The notes beneath the pieces are model-generated. The model saw nothing but the letters and a program-made list of their open reading frames with translations. It did no database searches and had not been told where the DNA came from. Shown here piece by piece: positions 21,871 to 31,095 of a stretch of 64,000 nucleotides of DNA. Location: positions 1 to 64,000 of the forward strand of contig JBAOKB010000165.1 of NCBI GenBank assembly GCA_037044905.1. Reading direction: 5' to 3'. Position 1 is the stretch's first letter. Each line of letters begins with the position of its first letter. Source of the DNA: Hortaea werneckii (Eukaryota; Ascomycota; Dothideomycetes; Mycosphaerellales; Teratosphaeriaceae). A program made the position numbers and the translations under genes.

Positions 21871-22948
21871 CTAAGCCTTGCTCCTCTTCGACTGCTTCGC
21901 CTTCCTGACATCCTGGGTGCTCGTCCCCGCGCTACGCTTACGGCGCTTTGCCTGCTGCTGTGGGCTAGGACGATCGTCACGCTTATCATTGCTGGATTCG
22001 ACGCCTTCATCGTCCTCCTTCTTTCGCTTAGCAGCCTTCTCCGGCCTATTCTGCTTGCGTTGTTCCATACGAGCATTCCATGCCTCTCGCTGCCCGACGA
22101 AGCGGTTCTTGATCGTATGAGCACTGGGCCACTCTCTAGAACGATAGAGACACTCCCTTCCATCTCGACAATAGCCATGCGCCGTCGGCCCGAGTAGGTA
22201 CCCTCCTCCTTCGCCGACCCACGGCAGCATGCAATTCTCGCAGAAGCGGTGTTTGCACGCAGTGCACCTGGTATACCCGCATCCCTTGACAATGATGAAG
22301 TAGCTGTTGCAGCTTGGGCAAATGCTAACCGCGTGGCCGTCAACTCTCTCATGGACTTCTGGCAGAGGCTGTAGAAGGCCTAGACGAGTTTGGAGAGCTG
22401 GGCACGCCTCGCCATCGTGCCTGGGGCGATCACAATCAACGCAAGTCTCAAAGCCGCAGTCTCCGCAGGCAAAGAGGTTACCATCTGTCTCACGATCGTG
22501 TTCTTGGAGCTTGTACTTGAAGGAGAATGCTTCCGCCTCGGAGTTGCGCACTGGCTTGCCTTCTCTATCCAGGATGCGACTGGCGACACAGCGATCCTGA
22601 CAGCGCTGGAAGTGGCGATCTTCGATTTTCCATTTGTACCTGATTACCGTGTCAGCACGTTCAGGTCGAAACCAGAACAAAAAGGAAACCTGCTGACCTT
22701 CTATAAGTTGCCGCCCACGCAAAACTCTTGACTTGGTCCTCAGACATCTTGGTGTAGCAGAACAGGCATTCAATGTTCTCTGCCGGCTTCTCTTCGACTT
22801 CGTTGCTGAGATGGACTTCCCAGCACTCCTGACAGGCCCGCTCGCCTTTCTTGCGGTGTTCAATGGGTCGACCTTCTCGGTCTGTGCATTTGGGTGGCGA
22901 GTCCCTCAGTTGACTGACTTCACCATAGCAGATTTGACATGCCTTCAT
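21871..22948 (-). CDS. RBR-type (RING-IBR-RING) E3 ubiquitin ligase-like protein
   Basis: RBR ligases pass ubiquitin through a cysteine in RING2. Exons 22948-22698 and 22639-21871 (intron 58 bp, GTCAGC donor) give 339 residues. A cysteine-rich N-terminal RING-like segment starts MKACQICYGEV and continues through ACQECWEVHL and IECLFC. An IBR-like segment is FACGDCGFETCVDCDRPRHDGEAC. RING2 is ICPSCNSYFIIVKGCGYTRC followed by TACKHRFCENC, where the first Cys of GCGYTRC is at the expected catalytic position. The C-terminus is a Lys/Arg/Gln-rich tail with clusters such as KRRKRS that could be a nuclear signal. Substrates are unknown. It is divergent from the SIM-motif gene 477 bp away. Confidence 0.82.
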
Positions 22949-23425
22949 GGTCTCTGATGTTCTGAATGGGTTTGATTTTGAGGAATATGGTTTCAATCCA
23001 ATGTTGCGGCTTGTTAAGCTATGAACAATCGAGAGGGCTTTGCCGGATGTGTTGTGTTGTGTTGTTTGTCGATAGCTGAGCAAGATAGAAGTCGAAGGCC
23101 TCTTGTTGCTTTCAAAGCAATGGAGTGTCGTGTGAAGAAACTATTTGCTGAGTTGATAGCAGGGGTGATGTCCTTGTCACTTTGCTCTGACAGAGTGTCA
23201 CCTCTGATCAAGGCTACTGAATACTCGTTTCCGACGAAATATCGCATCACATGGAAGTCACAAGACTTCACTGCAGCCATGTGACCCTTCTCTCCTTCGT
23301 TCAGTCGAACGTGCATCGGCCTTGGTTGCTCCGTTGACAACACACATAAGCAGTCGAACTCTTGTTCTTTTGCACTTCTTGCGATCACACCAACCTTATC
23401 AAGACTTTATCTCTACCAGACCATC
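22949..23425. promoter_or_regulatory. Bidirectional promoter region, RBR ligase/SIM-motif gene
   Basis: 477 bp shared by two divergent genes. No specific motif is called. Confidence 0.45.
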
Positions 23426-24054
23426 ATGGCGGACTCAATTGACGCTCAAACACGGCAGGAGAACATTGAGCAAGAAGGTGTCCCCGTCACAAATGTTGTT
23501 CGGACAAGTGCTCAGACAGAAAGAGAGGTCATTGACCTTTCCAACGACGATAATACCAATGGTGGAAGCGGCAGAAATGAGGGCAACTCCACTGGTAAGG
23601 AAGATCACCATATTCACGGGCCAGAAGTCGCTGATATACTACAGAATCGGTCACGTTGAAGCACTCCGAAATCACGGTTTACAAAGGCGACGAGTTCAGC
23701 CAAATTCGCAAGGCATACCATTCAATCTTCGAACGGCAGTCGAGAGCGCTACCGCCAAACATTCCCCTCAGCCGCAAATTCTTGGACATGGCGCTCGCTG
23801 TGAGCTCTGCCGACAAGAAGCACATCATGGATAGGCACAGAAAGGAATGGAAGGCCGCCATGAATCTGGCTGGGAAAAGGTTGAGGGAAGAGAAAGAGAA
23901 AATGGAATATTTCCTCGACGAAGAAATCGCCCGGCCGAGGGACTGTCGAACCTTCCGGATGGAAATTCTTGAGGGCTACGTTCGGAGGTATAAGGAGCAC
24001 AAGAAAAATGCTAATTTGCTTGAGAAGATGTTTGAGGACTTGAAGGAGCTGTGA
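23426..24054 (+). CDS. Hypothetical protein with a SUMO-interaction-like motif (192 aa)
   Basis: I do not recognise the family. Exons 23426-23594 and 23645-24054 (intron 50 bp, GTAAGG to CAG) give 192 residues in one frame. The N-terminal third is disordered and acidic and carries EVIDLSND, which fits the SUMO-interaction consensus of hydrophobic residues followed by acidic or Ser residues. The rest is a predicted helical region rich in Lys, Arg and Glu, with long charged stretches (HRKEWKAAMNLAGKRLREEKEK). The head-to-head arrangement with an RBR ubiquitin ligase makes a ubiquitin/SUMO link conceivable, but that is inference only. Confidence 0.65.
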
Positions 24055-24531
24055 ACTCAGCAATCAGGTCGGCTATGATGTCTATGCCGGAGGAAACAGG
24101 GGGCAGCATGGAAAGGTTAGCCAGGGGAAGGGTCTGGAGGGTAATCCTGAGCTTCATCAACCACTGCCATACGGAGAGAGTATCAACTGGATCAGGAGTT
24201 TTGATTCCCTCAGATGATTTTGCAGTCTTCTATAACACATGGTCATTTATGAAGCTTTCAATACAGAGGGGAATGCAGTGCCTCCAACCTTCGCTGCCCT
24301 AAGTCCCCTCGCTCGCTAACGTAGCCAGACGTCTGTGGAACTGCCCAGGTGTGGTCAAGTGAGATTCAGCGCACGGCCCTCTTCCCCAGATTTCAGTCAC
24401 GCTTTCCAGCGGGACAATGCATTTGCCACTGACGCCACCATTGCCATCATCATCAAACATATTCTGGAGGCAATAAATATCCATCTGGCATTCGTCTCGC
24501 GTCTACACAAATTCGTATTTGCAGCGTAGGC
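24055..24531. other. Intergenic region upstream of the GILT-like gene
   Basis: 477 bp with no supported gene; it should include the promoter of the next gene. Confidence 0.4.
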
Positions 24532-25437
24532 ATGACTATGAACGAAAACGAGAAGCGGCCCCTGCTCGACCAGCCTCAAAATGCCTCTGAAGCAGAAGCC
24601 CAGGAGCCATCTCTGGCCGAGCTACAACGCAACGTCTTCCGAGCTCAAAGGGAATATATGAGAGCTTGGTCGCGGACAACTAGCGGCAAGTGGCATAAGA
24701 GAATCATGTTCGGCGTGACAGCGTTGCTGCTATTATTTGCAGCCTTTTGCATGGCTGTCATCATCCAGGACTCTTTGGATGATGATATCCCTTCGACATA
24801 CTCGGGCAAAGTCCCCTTGGAAGCTCATATCAGTAAGTTGAACTGTGCACGAGAGAAAGATCTTCACATGCTGATGTACGTTTCAGTGTCAAAATGTCCA
24901 GATGCAAGGGATTGCTTGCACGACATGATCTTGCCGGCCATGCAAAATGTCTCGCACAAGGTGGACTTCAAGCTTTCATACATCGGCAACGTCACCGACC
25001 ACGACGATGGAGTGCTGTGTAAGCACGGAGAGGGCGAGTGCCTCGGCAACATCATCGAGCTGTGCGCCGCCAAGCAGTATCCAGATCCCAAGATTTACCT
25101 TGGTTTCACGATGTGCATGGCAAGAGACTTCGAGGACATCCCAGAGAAGCAACTAGTCCAGGACTGCGCTCTCGAGCACGGCATCTCGATGGAGAAGCTT
25201 AACGAATGTACCGTGAATGATGACGGCGCGCTAAGCGTTGACATGCTGAAGGAAAGCTTCAACCGCAGCGCTACAGCTGGAGTGACGAAGAGCTGCACGG
25301 TCAGGCTCAACAACAAGATCCGTTGCATCAGGGATGGCGGCGAATGGAAGGACTGCGACGGTGGCAGCTCGGCAAAGGACCTAGTGGCGGATATTAATGC
25401 TGAGTCGAAGAAGCTTTGGCAAGGATATGCAGGGTAG
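24532..25437 (+). CDS. GILT-family thioredoxin-like membrane protein
   Basis: The family is related to gamma-interferon-inducible lysosomal thiol reductase. Exons are 24532-24832 and 24887-25437; the 54-bp intron (GTAAGT to CAG) is stop-free and a multiple of three, and splicing produces VPLEAHIMSKCPDARDC. The protein is 283 residues. After a cytosolic N-terminus, one membrane segment (about residues 59-81, ALLLLFAAFCMAVII) makes it a type II protein. The lumenal part has the paired cysteines as C-x5-C rather than the C-x2-C of animal GILT, followed by ECLGNIIELCAAKQ and further paired cysteines. Reductase activity is therefore uncertain. The ATG codons at 24532 and 24538 are both usable. Confidence 0.8.
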   Translation: MTMNENEKRPLLDQPQNASEAEAQEPSLAELQRNVFRAQREYMRAWSRTTSGKWHKRIMFGVTALLLLFAAFCMAVIIQDSLDDDIPSTYSGKVPLEAHISKLNCAREKDLHMLMYVSVSKCPDARDCLHDMILPAMQNVSHKVDFKLSYIGNVTDHDDGVLCKHGEGECLGNIIELCAAKQYPDPKIYLGFTMCMARDFEDIPEKQLVQDCALEHGISMEKLNECTVNDDGALSVDMLKESFNRSATAGVTKSCTVRLNNKIRCIRDGGEWKDCDGGSSAKDLVADINAESKKLWQGYAG

Positions 25438-25660
25438 AGCTCTGCAGCATTGCTTTTGTAAGTCTAGAATGCATTTGTACGAGTAATGACACATGACGAG
25501 AATGAAAATCTGCGAATATCGCGAATTCTTAGCACAAACCCTGCTTAACAGATCATTCTACTGTTCCATCCTGCTGGACTTGTTCGTTCTTCTAGCATCC
25601 TCGAGCGTACATTCTCCCTTCCGTCTTCAGATCCAAATCGCCTGCAATCCTGTCGCCACC

Positions 25661-26302
25661 CTACCACGGACCCCAATTCGCCCTAGCCCCGCCACTCGAA
25701 GCCAATACCTCATACCTGCCCATCTTCTCAGCCGTACAGAAGGGATGGCGCAGAGAGATCCCGAGTACGTACTCGATCCACTCGTGACTCAAAGGCACCG
25801 GACCCTCGGCCAGCTCTGGGAACTCTACCAGCATGATCTTCTCAGTACTGACGATTTGCGCAGTGATCGTCTTGGGATACTTTGACTGAGCAGCGGCAGA
25901 GTGCTCAGCGTCCCATGTCTTGATCAGCGTGCTGCGATGGGCGTAGTCGGTCCAGTGACTCGGCTGCGTTGGCGCGTGGCGGGTGGTATAGGATGTCGTC
26001 GAGCGGAGGTCAAGCAGGTCTGTAGCGCGACGGAAAAGAGAAGGCTTCTTCCGCTGCGGTGGTGGGAATGTGCTGTATGGGATTTGCTGTGGGAGGGCTG
26101 TTTGAGTTGTCGCAGAGCGAGTGACTACAGGTCTTGCCAGAAGTGGAGTTGTCGAGTAAGATGGAGACGTGGTCGGCGTAGTGATACTTGTGGTTGCTCG
26201 ACTTGATTGTGAACGCGTGGGGGACGGGCGAGTATGAGGAAAGCTCCCTGCCATGGAGGTGTTCGGTCTCTCTGCCGACATTGTCGCTTGTGCTTTTTGC
26301 AT
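25661..26302 (-). CDS. Hypothetical protein (213 aa)
   Basis: Not recognised. The frame continues upstream of the first ATG (26302) to about 26428 without an ATG, with residues such as FFRTRSFSQS, so a further 5' exon, possibly a mitochondrial presequence, is possible. The called part has a disordered Ser/Thr/Pro-rich N-terminus, then PSLFRRATDLLDLR and a compact C-terminal region (WTDYAHRSTLIKTWDAEHSA, EFPELAEGPVPLSHEWIEYV) that looks folded. No membrane segment is seen. It lies downstream of TRM2 on the same strand. Confidence 0.55.
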   Translation of the reverse strand: MQKAQATMSAERPNTSMAGSFPHTRPSPTRSQSSRATTSITTPTTSPSYSTTPLLARPVVTRSATTQTALPQQIPYSTFPPPQRKKPSLFRRATDLLDLRSTTSYTTRHAPTQPSHWTDYAHRSTLIKTWDAEHSAAAQSKYPKTITAQIVSTEKIMLVEFPELAEGPVPLSHEWIEYVLGISLRHPFCTAEKMGRYEVLASSGGARANWGPW

Positions 26303-26878
26303 CAAAAATAAGGTCTGGAAAGTCGTGGTTGCTTCGACGTCGATTGGTGCACTCTGAGAAAAAGATCGAGTTCTGAAAAACACTGGGGCTTTATGGATTG
26401 AGCATGGATTGTATTGATTCTGGCACACTCAAGTTGCTGGCAGTGAGAGAACTCTGCTTCGCCGTTGAAGTCGAAAGACTGACTGGGAGGCTTAAGAAAC
26501 GCGACGTGCATGCGAACAGCGTGAAAAGCAAACAATCCTGCATGTGAATGTAGACAAAGACGAACAACACATGGGAATTCGAGACCCGGGAAACGCCACT
26601 TTACTTCGACTTCAACGTTGATACTCACTGCGGTGAAACTGCAAGATCTTCCTCTTACAATACCAGATGCAGACAGGAAAAATGTTGCTGTCTTTCAACA
26701 TGTCGGATTTCGCTCGCGAAAGGGCCGCAGGGCAGCTTACATGATTGCACAAATGCAGGCTTGAACAGGTGTTTGACAGGCCAACAACAGGTGACTCATG
26801 GTATCTGACTCGATGCTGAGAGATCTGCAGATGATGGTTTTGTCGTGCGTGATATCTAAGGAATGTGTTTGCGCTGCA
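26303..26878. other. Intergenic region, TRM2 to hypothetical gene
   Basis: 576 bp. It may contain the missing 5' exon and promoter of the minus-strand hypothetical gene, as well as the TRM2 3' UTR. Nothing else is visible. Confidence 0.35.
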
Positions 26879-28642
26879 TCAAGCAGCTTTACTTTGCTCG
26901 GCTTCGGCCGCATTTCCATCCTGCTTGTTCTCGGCATCTGCATGATTCCCAGTAGCAGAGCTGCCTTCCACCTTTGCCTCTACTCCCTGACTCGACTTCT
27001 TCCTCAGAATTGCCACGCCTTCGACATGGCTAGTCTGGGGGAAGAAGTCGAACCCTCGCAAGCTCTCAATCTCATACAAGCCGTCAAGCATTGAGCCATC
27101 TTCCCTGTCCACTCCTTGCACAAGCCATCCGACGTCTCTAGCCTGCGTATGCACATTACAGCTCACGTAGCACACCCGCTCCGGTCCAAAGGACAACAGC
27201 TGTCGAATGAAGTTCTTATCGCAGCCCTTCCTAGGCGGGTCGATGACCACTGCTGTCTCCAGAGGTGGGAACTTCGCCGGGTCCACGGCCGAAAATAAGG
27301 CATTCGCATCCGCTGCGATGAAGCGAGTCGAGTCCTTAGGAAGGTTGTTGAGTTCGGCATTCTTGGTGGCAGAGGCGATGGACTGCTCCGCAATGTCGAT
27401 GCCAATGCTCTGTTTGAACATTTGAGAAAGGGTGATCGTGAAGAAGCCAGAGCCGGAGTACGCATCTATCATGTTCTTGATCTTGGAAGGTGCTGATGCA
27501 TCGCCATCTGTGGTTGAGGCTCGCGGACCCAGGATGTTGTCCCTGATGTACTGTGTGACAAGGGGAAGAATACTGTTGTTGTTCTGGAAGAAAGCGCCAG
27601 CTGGGTTGTCGAAGCGGAAGTCGTCGATGTACTCGGTTGAAGTAGCTTTAGGGTCCGTGATGCAGGTCTTGCGGTGAACGTGCTCCCCACGATCTTCAAG
27701 TATCCCGTTGTCGTTCGAGGGCTCGGCGTTGTCTTTACCTTCATCTTTCGTTATCCGCTCGGTGTTTTCACGTAACAGCAACGTCGCACCCCGCTGATAC
27801 TGATCAATATCGCGGTGCACTCTGGCGCGCTCGCTCTTCAATCCTCCCTGCACAGCTTCGGTACCAATTGGGCACTCTTCAATATCCATGGTCTTCCGCG
27901 TCCCTTTCTTCATGAAGCCAATCGGCGGTACCCCATCCCATTGCACCTTGTTCCCATGCCGCTTATCCCGTCTCGCTCCAGGGGGTGCATCAAAGTGAGG
28001 AGTAAGCTTTGTCCGGTAGCCAAACTGCAGCGGAGAGCCGATTGTCTCTCCTACCTCCGGCACAGCTGATGGAGGCAGATTGGAGAAGTTACGGTACGCC
28101 TTTTCTACAATGCCTCGTTTGTGTGCCAGCTGGAAGGCATAGGGGAGATGCTGGAACTGGCAGCCAGAACATTGAGCAAAGTAGCGGCATTTGGGGCTCT
28201 CGGTACGGTGTTGCGAAGGCTTTGCGACGGAGAGGTGATCCGTGAGAGTATAGGATTGATCCAAGAAATGCTTGACCACTTTTGCTCTGATCGTATCGCC
28301 TGGCGCAGCGTACGGGACGACATATACTTGGCCATCTTTCTGCGCAAGTCCGTCGCCAGTGGACGACAGTTCACTTATTTCCAATTCGACTTCGGACCAT
28401 TGCTCTGGCAACTGCTTGTCCTCTGCATTATCCTCCGACTTCACATCTTTCAGCATTCGTCGGACGTCGGCCAGCAGCACCTGCTCATTGGAACCATCGC
28501 TCTCGGCTGTCTTTTGCTTCTTGCTCTTTTTGAAGTGGCGTTTGCCTTCGTTGAACGCTCTCTTCTGCGCCATATCGAAGAACAAGGCAGTACGGAAGCC
28601 ACGGCCTAAGGCGAATGTGGCACTGGGGCGAAAGAGGAACAT
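26879..28642 (-). CDS. TRM2: tRNA (uracil-5-)-methyltransferase Trm2
   Basis: Trm2 makes m5U54 in the T-loop of tRNA using SAM. This is a single exon of 587 residues. Landmarks in order are: a basic N-terminus; a TRAM-like region (VELEISELSSTGDGLAQKDG); the cysteine cluster CRYFAQCSGCQFQH; GYRTKLTPHFDAP; the SAM-binding motif DAYSGSGFFTI; VIDPPRKGCD; the catalytic cysteine segment VCYVSCNVHTQARD; and FFPQTSHVEGVAIL near the end. About 45 residues rich in Lys, Glu and Ala follow. Two in-frame starts, 28642 (Arg-rich MFLFRPSATFALGRGFR) and 28573 (MAQKRAF), could give mitochondrial and nuclear/cytosolic forms; this is inference. Confidence 0.93.
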   Translation of the reverse strand: MFLFRPSATFALGRGFRTALFFDMAQKRAFNEGKRHFKKSKKQKTAESDGSNEQVLLADVRRMLKDVKSEDNAEDKQLPEQWSEVELEISELSSTGDGLAQKDGQVYVVPYAAPGDTIRAKVVKHFLDQSYTLTDHLSVAKPSQHRTESPKCRYFAQCSGCQFQHLPYAFQLAHKRGIVEKAYRNFSNLPPSAVPEVGETIGSPLQFGYRTKLTPHFDAPPGARRDKRHGNKVQWDGVPPIGFMKKGTRKTMDIEECPIGTEAVQGGLKSERARVHRDIDQYQRGATLLLRENTERITKDEGKDNAEPSNDNGILEDRGEHVHRKTCITDPKATSTEYIDDFRFDNPAGAFFQNNNSILPLVTQYIRDNILGPRASTTDGDASAPSKIKNMIDAYSGSGFFTITLSQMFKQSIGIDIAEQSIASATKNAELNNLPKDSTRFIAADANALFSAVDPAKFPPLETAVVIDPPRKGCDKNFIRQLLSFGPERVCYVSCNVHTQARDVGWLVQGVDREDGSMLDGLYEIESLRGFDFFPQTSHVEGVAILRKKSSQGVEAKVEGSSATGNHADAENKQDGNAAEAEQSKAA

Positions 28643-31095
28643 AAAACAAGAAAGAAATCACTTCTCCGCAGGGAAACTTGACATGTGAAAATACAGGTGC
28701 TTGTTAAACAAGCTTAAATCCGCTATATGCTACTGGCTCGTGGAATAGTGCCACTAGCGGATGTAGTTCGGAGCTTCCCCGAGTTACCAGCGCCGATTCC
28801 TCTTCACCTCAGGGTGTCAGAGTCGAGAGAGATCATTTTGGATTTTGGATGAAGCAGGTCATACCCAGTTCGCAGTCTGTCAAAAGGTAGAAGACTGCAT
28901 TCCATCATATTGGCGAATTCAACTCACGTTCGTCAATGTCAGCTTAGAATGGACGAAGACCAATCAGTTCCCAATAATGCAGCAGCATCATCGACGAGCA
29001 ATACAACATCGTCTTGAGACGAATGTTATCGAATGCAGGGTTCGAAGAAGTAGACATAATGTGATGAAGAGACATAGCCAAACACGCCATGATGCAAGCT
29101 GGGTAAGATGGGGCAGAACAATTTATCCTGACAGCGAAACCGCACGGGGGCTGCATTTGCCGCTCCGCTCTCAATGTTCTCTGACTGGAAGGGGATTTAT
29201 ATACGCGATCATGTCAGTGACTTCGCATATATCGACGTACCGAAACGTTACGTGCCTTCTCCGTACCGTCTTTTCCTTTTCTTTTTTCCTTTTCTTTTAT
29301 CCTTTTGGCTACCTAGGTACGTAGGCAGGGACTTTGCCCTTTGCAGCATTGCCGAACTTCGGACATTGAACTTCGGACAGCAGCACCCATGAAACTTCTA
29401 ACCTCAAAAGGTCAAAAACAGACACAGTGAGTCGGCTTCCAGACTGGACATTTCACGCATTCTGTCGTAGCAACCGGCTGGCAGAGTCAAAAAGAGGGGC
29501 CGGAACGAGAACACGGGGAGGCCAAAAAGGAATTCTTGCCGAGAGATATGCAGATCATCCGGCGAGCCGCATTTTAAGGGCGCTTACACACAAATTCTCA
29601 ATGGCTACTACACACGATCCGAGAAAATAGTCACATTGTTCATCATGCATATGGAAGCCACTCGCGTTGGGCACCGAATCGATGTCCCACGGTGCTTCAT
29701 CGATTATGATGGGGCGTTGACACAGGCACACATTCATCGGCGCAAGCAAGAAGCGGTGAAGTCAGGCAAACCTTTGCAAATGTGATGGAACTATGCTGTC
29801 CAACAGAACCCGTTGTCGCCGGTATGCCTTGCATATACGTACAGCAGTTCGTGCCATCTGGCAATGAGACTGGTCTGTCTATGCGACGAGCAGGCCGACC
29901 ATCCAGTTCCTTGCCCATGCGTTCTGTGCAACAACTCGCTGGACTACCAGAAAATGGAAATGCGTCACGACCAGCCTCTCGGAACCGGTTGGTATGATGA
30001 CTTTCAGGATCTGTTGAATCGCATGGATCAGCCGCTTCCACATCGCACGGCGGGTTTCCAGTGCATGCTTCGTTCCAGCACATCTCAATTACAGGAGTCT
30101 AAGCATCCAACTTCACGACCAGAAGCAGACACGACACTCTTGTGTACGGGATGAGACCCGATGAGACGGCAGGCGAGGTTCAGTAGGCACGTGTGATGAG
30201 ATTCAATTTGGGTGACACCTCATGCGCTAGCACTGGGAAACCCTGCTAGCGTCTGGAATCACTAGCCAATGGTTCTTTCAGACGCCCTGCCGCCTCTCGC
30301 TTCGAATTAACAACCTGCTCTGAATGGCATCGCTCGCAAGCGGTCTCCTGCACGCCTCGCAGGTAGACCGCAATCCGTCTTGCGGCATGAAAGCGACCAA
30401 GAATAGGCTCCACCTCTGTCTTCAAGCAGGGTGCAGGATCTATCAGGACCCTGCCTCCTGCTATCATTCTTTGGCGTTGGCTGGACTCGCGAATGATGAA
30501 GTATCTTTGCCTTTCCCTCGCCTCATAGGCCCTGAAGAACATCCTCTCAGTTACTTGCTCCTGCGCTTGGTGGCCCTGCCCCAGCATGCCGGGTGATACG
30601 CCCTCCTGTTCCCATTGCATTTTGGGCGCCAGTCCACTTGATAGTTAGCCGCCGAGCTCTGATTCGGTTGCGTCAGATTACCTTAGGGGAGGATCTTTTG
30701 ATGCTCAATCTTTACATTTGTACTTGCTGCTCTCAAGTTCCTCCGCAGGTGCATTTTCTGTGCTTCTTTTGGCGAGGCTTCCAAGAGCGGCTGTATGCAT
30801 ACGATATCGAAGTACAGAGCCGGGATTGCTCATTGCGATTTTGGGGATCAAGCGCACGAGAGCACCTCGAGGTCATTTCAGGTCGCTCAAGGTACCTCGG
30901 TGTAACTTCACCTGCCTAGCACCCAGATCAGGGTACGTTGGAACGCATTTCTCAGCCATACATAGTGTTTCATGCTCTGCTGTTTCTGATATTTATGCCC
31001 GGCTCTTATCGAGATCACGGCGGCCCCTACTGCGGCCAGTCATGAGCATATCGGTTGACAGACACCAGTAAAACCCGTTGCGAAGCGCGGACAAT
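28643..31095. promoter_or_regulatory. 2.45 kb divergent gap, TRM2/WD40 gene
   Basis: This is the largest gene-free stretch in the window. Open frames are short and overlap one another on both strands. The only mildly coding-like one is a Cys-rich frame at 29861-30154. No tRNA, repeat or transposon remnant could be supported. Confidence 0.4.
29861..30154 (+). CDS. Doubtful small Cys-rich frame
   Basis: A frame with ATG at 29861 reads MRLVCLCDEQ, then CPCVLCNNS, and continues to TGA at 30152-30154 (97 residues). The CxC...CPCVLC cluster is eye-catching, but there is no signal peptide, no clear splice partner and no recognised family, so chance is likely. Confidence 0.15.
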   Translation, partial: AMRLVCLCDEQADHPVPCPCVLCNNSLDYQKMEMRHDQPLGTGWYDDFQDLLNRMDQPLPHRTAGFQCMLRSSTSQLQESKHPTSRPEADTTLLCTG

